NCBI RefSeq assembly: GCF_000430765.1
Contig: NZ_KE387239.1
Location: forward strand, 123,732-187,731
Source of the DNA: Peribacillus kribbensis DSM 17871
GTDB lineage: Bacteria; Bacillota; Bacilli; Bacillales; DSM-1321
DNA: 64,000 nt
Direction of reading: 5' to 3'
Of this stretch, positions 60,876 to 64,000 are shown piece after piece. Position 1 is the stretch's first letter. Each line of letters begins with the position of its first letter. The notes below the pieces were generated by a model that saw only the letters and a program-made list of their open reading frames with translations, did no database searches and was not told the origin of the DNA. The position numbers were made by a program, and so were the translations under genes.

Positions 60876-61814
60876 TTGGCAAAAGTGCGTACAAAAGACA
60901 TCATAGAGAAATTCAATTTAGAGCTTATCAGCGGAGAAGAAGGCGTAAACAGACCGATTGTGACGAGTGATTTGTCCAGGCCGGGATTAGAGATGGCCGG
61001 TTTTTTTGATTACTATCCTGCAGAGCGGGTCCAGCTTCTTGGAATGACCGAAATGGACTTTTATAATAAGCTGAGCAGTGCCGAGCAGAGGCTGCGGATG
61101 GAGGCGTTATGCAGCGATCTTACTCCCTGCATCATCATTACAAGGGGCGAGGAAGTTCCGGTATACTTAATCGAGGCGTCTGAACGGGAGTCTGTGCCGG
61201 TTCTGCGGTCAGGTTCCAAGACTACCCGCCTTTTCAGCAGACTGACGAATTACCTGGAATTCAAGCTTGCTCCCACTACAGCTGTTCATGGAGTGCTTGT
61301 AGACATTTACGGAGTCGGCGTTCTCATTACCGGCAGCAGCGGAGTTGGTAAGAGTGAAACCGCACTGGAACTAGTGAAGCGCGGACACCGGCTTGTGGCG
61401 GATGACTGCGTGGAAATCCGCCAGGAAGACGAAGAGACGCTGGTGGGGAATTCACCTGAACTGCTGCAGAATTTATTAGAAATCCGCGGTCTTGGCATTA
61501 TTAATGTTATGACTCTGTTTGGGGCAGGAGCTGTAAGGAACTATAAGCGGATCTCCCTGGTCATCAATCTGGAGACCTGGGAAAAGACCAAGCAGTATGA
61601 CCGTCTGGGCCTTGACGAAGAAAAAATCAGAATATTGGATACAAATATCACAAAGCTTATTGTGCCTGTCCGTCCGGGACGTAACCTGGCCGTCATCATT
61701 GAGGTTGCTGCGATGAACTTCAGATTGAAAAAAATGGGATATAATGCTGCCCAGTCCTTCACAAGCAAATTGGCTGAAGTGATCATGGAAGGCGACCACA
61801 GCGACGAGGTATAA
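60876..61814 (+). CDS. hprK: HPr kinase/phosphorylase
   Basis: Bifunctional enzyme (312 aa) that phosphorylates or dephosphorylates HPr at Ser46 and so controls carbon catabolite repression. The P-loop GSSGVGKS falls at residues 153-160, and the family signature [20 protein letters not shown] (in outline) follows. The C-terminal [19 protein letters not shown] is typical. The start is TTG 60876 ([20 protein letters not shown] in outline) with GGGAGGA 6 nt upstream; the open frame to 60825 is extra. A small hairpin (61826-61845) separates it from lgt. Confidence 0.96.
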   Translation: MAKVRTKDIIEKFNLELISGEEGVNRPIVTSDLSRPGLEMAGFFDYYPAERVQLLGMTEMDFYNKLSSAEQRLRMEALCSDLTPCIIITRGEEVPVYLIEASERESVPVLRSGSKTTRLFSRLTNYLEFKLAPTTAVHGVLVDIYGVGVLITGSSGVGKSETALELVKRGHRLVADDCVEIRQEDEETLVGNSPELLQNLLEIRGLGIINVMTLFGAGAVRNYKRISLVINLETWEKTKQYDRLGLDEEKIRILDTNITKLIVPVRPGRNLAVIIEVAAMNFRLKKMGYNAAQSFTSKLAEVIMEGDHSDEV

Positions 61815-61877
61815 GACTGGAAACGAGGGTCTCTTCAGGGACCCTAAAGAGAGTTAGAAAAGAGAGGGAAATTGAGA

Positions 61878-62690
61878 ATGGAGAATTCAATAGAGCCAAT
61901 CAGCAAAGTGGCCTTTCATCTTGGCCCGATTGCGGTCCACTGGTATGGGATCATCATCGGGACCGGGCTTTTATTAGGTTTATTGATTGCAATGAGAGAG
62001 TCTGAGAAGCGCGGGCTTTCCAAGGACACGTTTCTCGATATGATTCTGTTTGCGGTTCCGGTGGCCATCATCTGTGCCCGCATCTATTATGTCCTTTTTG
62101 AATGGGGCTATTATTCCAAGCATCCCAATGAAATCATTCAAGTGTGGCAGGGTGGAATTGCGATACATGGAGCCCTCATCGGGTCCATTTTGACTGCCTA
62201 TATTTTTACAAAGGTCAAAGGAATTTCGTTCTGGAAAATCTGTGACATCGCCGCTCCAAGCCTGATACTCGGCCAGGCGATCGGCCGGTGGGGAAACTTT
62301 ATCAACCAGGAGGCGCACGGACGCGAAGTGGGCCGGAGCTTCCTGGAATCCCTGCATCTGCCTGATTTTATTGTGAATCAGATGTACATCAACGGTGCGT
62401 ATTATCATCCTACTTTTTTATATGAATCTTTATGGGACTTTGTGGGCTTCATCATCCTGCTCTCTCTGAGAAGAGCAAATCTGCGGCGCGGGGAGCTGTT
62501 CCTGACCTATGTGATCTGGTATTCCATCGGACGTTACTTTATTGAAGGAATGCGGACCGACAGCCTGATGCTCACCCACAGTCTGCGGATGGCCCAGGTG
62601 CTGTCCCTTTCGCTGATTGTGATTGCCCTTGCCATCATTCTTTACAGACGCTTTACCAAGCAATCCGTCAAACGGTATTTAGACGCATAA
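61878..62690 (+). CDS. lgt: Prolipoprotein diacylglyceryl transferase
   Basis: Membrane enzyme of 270 aa that attaches diacylglycerol to the lipobox cysteine of prolipoproteins, such as those encoded at 8954, 15362, 47064 and 49393. About seven transmembrane helices; essential segments are [10 protein letters not shown], the Lgt signature [13 protein letters not shown], and [15 protein letters not shown] 61878 is used, with GAGGG about 9 nt upstream; TTG 61872 is an alternative. It follows hprK as in B. subtilis. Confidence 0.96.
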   Translation: MENSIEPISKVAFHLGPIAVHWYGIIIGTGLLLGLLIAMRESEKRGLSKDTFLDMILFAVPVAIICARIYYVLFEWGYYSKHPNEIIQVWQGGIAIHGALIGSILTAYIFTKVKGISFWKICDIAAPSLILGQAIGRWGNFINQEAHGREVGRSFLESLHLPDFIVNQMYINGAYYHPTFLYESLWDFVGFIILLSLRRANLRRGELFLTYVIWYSIGRYFIEGMRTDSLMLTHSLRMAQVLSLSLIVIALAIILYRRFTKQSVKRYLDA

Positions 62691-62719
62691 ATAAATTCGA
62701 ACCTGGGGAGGAGAAGGAT

Positions 62720-63673
62720 TTGTTTTTCGGTATGATCAAAAGGGGGCTGCTGTCAGGGCTTGGTACAGTTTGGACACTGGGGAAAGTTATTTTCCCTGTG
62801 ACCTTGATCGTCTCCATTCTGCAGTATACTCCTGTACTTAACTGGATTGTTAAAGGAATTTCTCCTGCCATGAAAGTCCTTGGTCTTCCGGGAGAGGCGG
62901 CCATTCCGCTGGTTCTGGGAAACTTCCTCAATCTATATGCCGCCATCGGAGGGGTCCTGACGCTGCATTTGACTGTGAAAGAGGTCTTGATTTTAGCAGT
63001 GATGCTAAGCTTCTGCCATAATCTTTTAATCGAAACGAGTGTTGCTTTAAAAGTGGGCGTGAAGCTCTGGGTCATCCTGACCGTCCGGATCAGCCTGGCG
63101 CTGATCTCTGCAATTGTCATCAACCTCGTCTGGCATGGAGGAGGACAGTACGCCCAGTATGGGTCCTTCGATGGAAAGGATGGAGAAATTTCCGGTGCTG
63201 CCTCCATTGTTCTTCATGGGATTGAAAATGCCCTCCACGGAATCTGGAAGCTGGCCATTATCGTAATCCCGCTGATGGTCGTTATCCAAATCATGAAGGA
63301 ATTAAAATGGATGGATAAGATCTCTTCAGGACTTGCTCCGTTAATGAAGATTCTGGGCATGCAGAAGAATGCCTCTATGACGATGGCAACAGGTCTTGTG
63401 CTTGGCCTTGCCTACGGTGCGGGGGTGATGATCCAGGCAGTCCAGGAGGATGGAGTGAGCAAAAAGGATGCGACTCTTGCCTTCATTTTTCTTGTGGCCT
63501 GTCATGCGGTCGTAGAGGATACTCTCATTTTTGTGCCGCTGGGAGTTCCGGTCTGGGCACTCTTTTTGATCCGTATTATCACAGCCTTTATTTTAACGAT
63601 GGCAGTCTCATATTTTTGGAAGAGGGCTGAAACAGCAAAGCTGAGAAAGGAAACTATATATGAACACATCTAA
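62720..63673 (+). CDS. yvoD: Nucleoside-recognition (Gate) domain membrane protein, YvoD-like
   Basis: 317-aa membrane protein with two Gate/nucleoside-recognition domains of the SpmA/SpmB type (about 15-150 and 170-300), and eight or more hydrophobic segments. Gene position between lgt and ppaX fits B. subtilis yvoD. The start is TTG 62720 with GGAGGAG 6-7 nt upstream. It overlaps ppaX by 14 bp. Transport substrate and role unknown. Confidence 0.88.
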   Translation: MFFGMIKRGLLSGLGTVWTLGKVIFPVTLIVSILQYTPVLNWIVKGISPAMKVLGLPGEAAIPLVLGNFLNLYAAIGGVLTLHLTVKEVLILAVMLSFCHNLLIETSVALKVGVKLWVILTVRISLALISAIVINLVWHGGGQYAQYGSFDGKDGEISGAASIVLHGIENALHGIWKLAIIVIPLMVVIQIMKELKWMDKISSGLAPLMKILGMQKNASMTMATGLVLGLAYGAGVMIQAVQEDGVSKKDATLAFIFLVACHAVVEDTLIFVPLGVPVWALFLIRIITAFILTMAVSYFWKRAETAKLRKETIYEHI

Positions 63674-64000
63674 GATTACTACCGTCCTGTTTGATTTGGA
63701 TGGTACCCTGATTAATACCAATCATTTAATCATAGAATCTTTCATTCATACGCTTAATCTGTATTTTCCTGATAAGTATGGAAGGGAGGAAGTGCTCCCG
63801 TTTATGGGGCCGCCTCTCTACGACTCTTTCTATTCAGTCGACCCGGAAAGGGCATCTGAAATGGTCTCTGCATATAGAACATATAATATTGCGAACCATG
63901 ACCGCCTGGTAGAGGAATTTGAAGGAGTTTATGAAGCGGTTGAGTCTTTACATGAAGCTGGCTATAAGCTCGCGATCGTTTCCACCAAGCTGCATGATAC
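63660..64000 (+). CDS. ppaX: Pyrophosphatase PpaX, 5' part (cut by window end)
   Basis: HAD-family enzyme that hydrolyses the pyrophosphate made by HprK during phospho-HPr dephosphorylation. The visible 113 codons begin [20 protein letters not shown] (motif I, DLDGT) and include [17 protein letters not shown] and motif II IVSTK, matching PpaX (about 216 aa when complete). ATG 63660 overlaps the end of yvoD by 14 bp, so it is coupled to hprK-lgt-yvoD. The 3' end lies outside the window. Confidence 0.93.
   Translation, partial: MNTSKITTVLFDLDGTLINTNHLIIESFIHTLNLYFPDKYGREEVLPFMGPPLYDSFYSVDPERASEMVSAYRTYNIANHDRLVEEFEGVYEAVESLHEAGYKLAIVSTKLHD

Overview
The window is a chromosomal segment of a low-to-moderate-GC Gram-positive, spore-former-type bacterium of the Bacillaceae. 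The evidence is gene order and start signals: csbA-uvrB-uvrA, yvlABCD, nagA-nagB and hprK-lgt-yvoD-ppaX (about 50.1-64.0 kb) match the Bacillus subtilis layout, most genes have strong AGGAGG-type ribosome sites, and TTG/GTG starts are common. Several products have the length and start of B. subtilis proteins (NhaK, YrhE/YrhD, YuxH, YdhK, YvgN, MpfA/YhdP). It is not B. subtilis itself, because the order to the left of csbA differs. I saw no tRNA, rRNA, CRISPR array, intact IS element or prophage.

Layout. 0-8.8 kb: a YitT-family membrane protein, a CPA1 Na+/H+ antiporter, a HAD phosphatase, a two-gene XRE regulator/membrane protein unit, and a formate dehydrogenase alpha subunit with its DUF1641 partner. 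8.9-12.6 kb: a three-gene haem-copper oxidase operon (lipoprotein subunit II with CuA and haem c, QoxB-like subunit I, subunit III). 12.6-22.5 kb: a methyltransferase, a YuxH-like EAL/HDOD protein, a GNAT, a two-component system running into the lipoprotein gene ydhK, a broken GNAT read in frame into a serine hydrolase, an MFS transporter and a histidine phosphatase. 22.7-28.1 kb: a pyroglutamate (5-oxoproline) island, with pxpBCA divergent from DUF969-DUF979-pcp. 28.1-32.6 kb: a GGDEF/EAL protein divergent from an ECF sigma/anti-sigma pair. 32.6-36.3 kb: a single-chain OppB-OppC-like permease embedded in repeat-rich, gene-poor DNA with a response-regulator relic. 36.3-50.3 kb: NUDIX, GNAT, a MerR-mpfA pair, an aldo/keto reductase, an efflux operon (HlyD-DHA2-WrbA-like), a Cys/Met-metabolism PLP enzyme, a DinB protein, a frameshifted Spo0E-like gene, a polar amino-acid ABC transporter and a degenerate nuclease lipoprotein. 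50.1-64 kb: the conserved csbA-to-ppaX core, with a clear sigma-W-type promoter before yvlABCD.

How genes work together. Pcp frees N-terminal pyroglutamate, PxpABC hydrolyses it to glutamate using ATP, and the DUF969/DUF979 pair is the likely transport partner. The regulator, kinase and YdhK form one envelope-response transcription unit. HlyD, DHA2 and a flavodoxin-like quinone reductase form an efflux/detoxification unit behind a MarR-like palindrome. NagA and NagB feed GlcNAc-6-phosphate into glycolysis, and HprK and PpaX act on phospho-HPr and pyrophosphate.

Most unusual items: a strong hairpin lying exactly between the only good Shine-Dalgarno sequence and the TTG start of mpfA; an 8-codon leader ORF overlapping a hairpin and the ydhK ribosome site; a cluster of AAATAAGGGGAA/TTCCCCTTATTT palindromes at 35.2-35.7 kb; the fused permease; and a nuclease-fold lipoprotein that has lost all three catalytic residues. 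Where I could I chose starts by ribosome-site spacing, so several are internal to the longest open frame.
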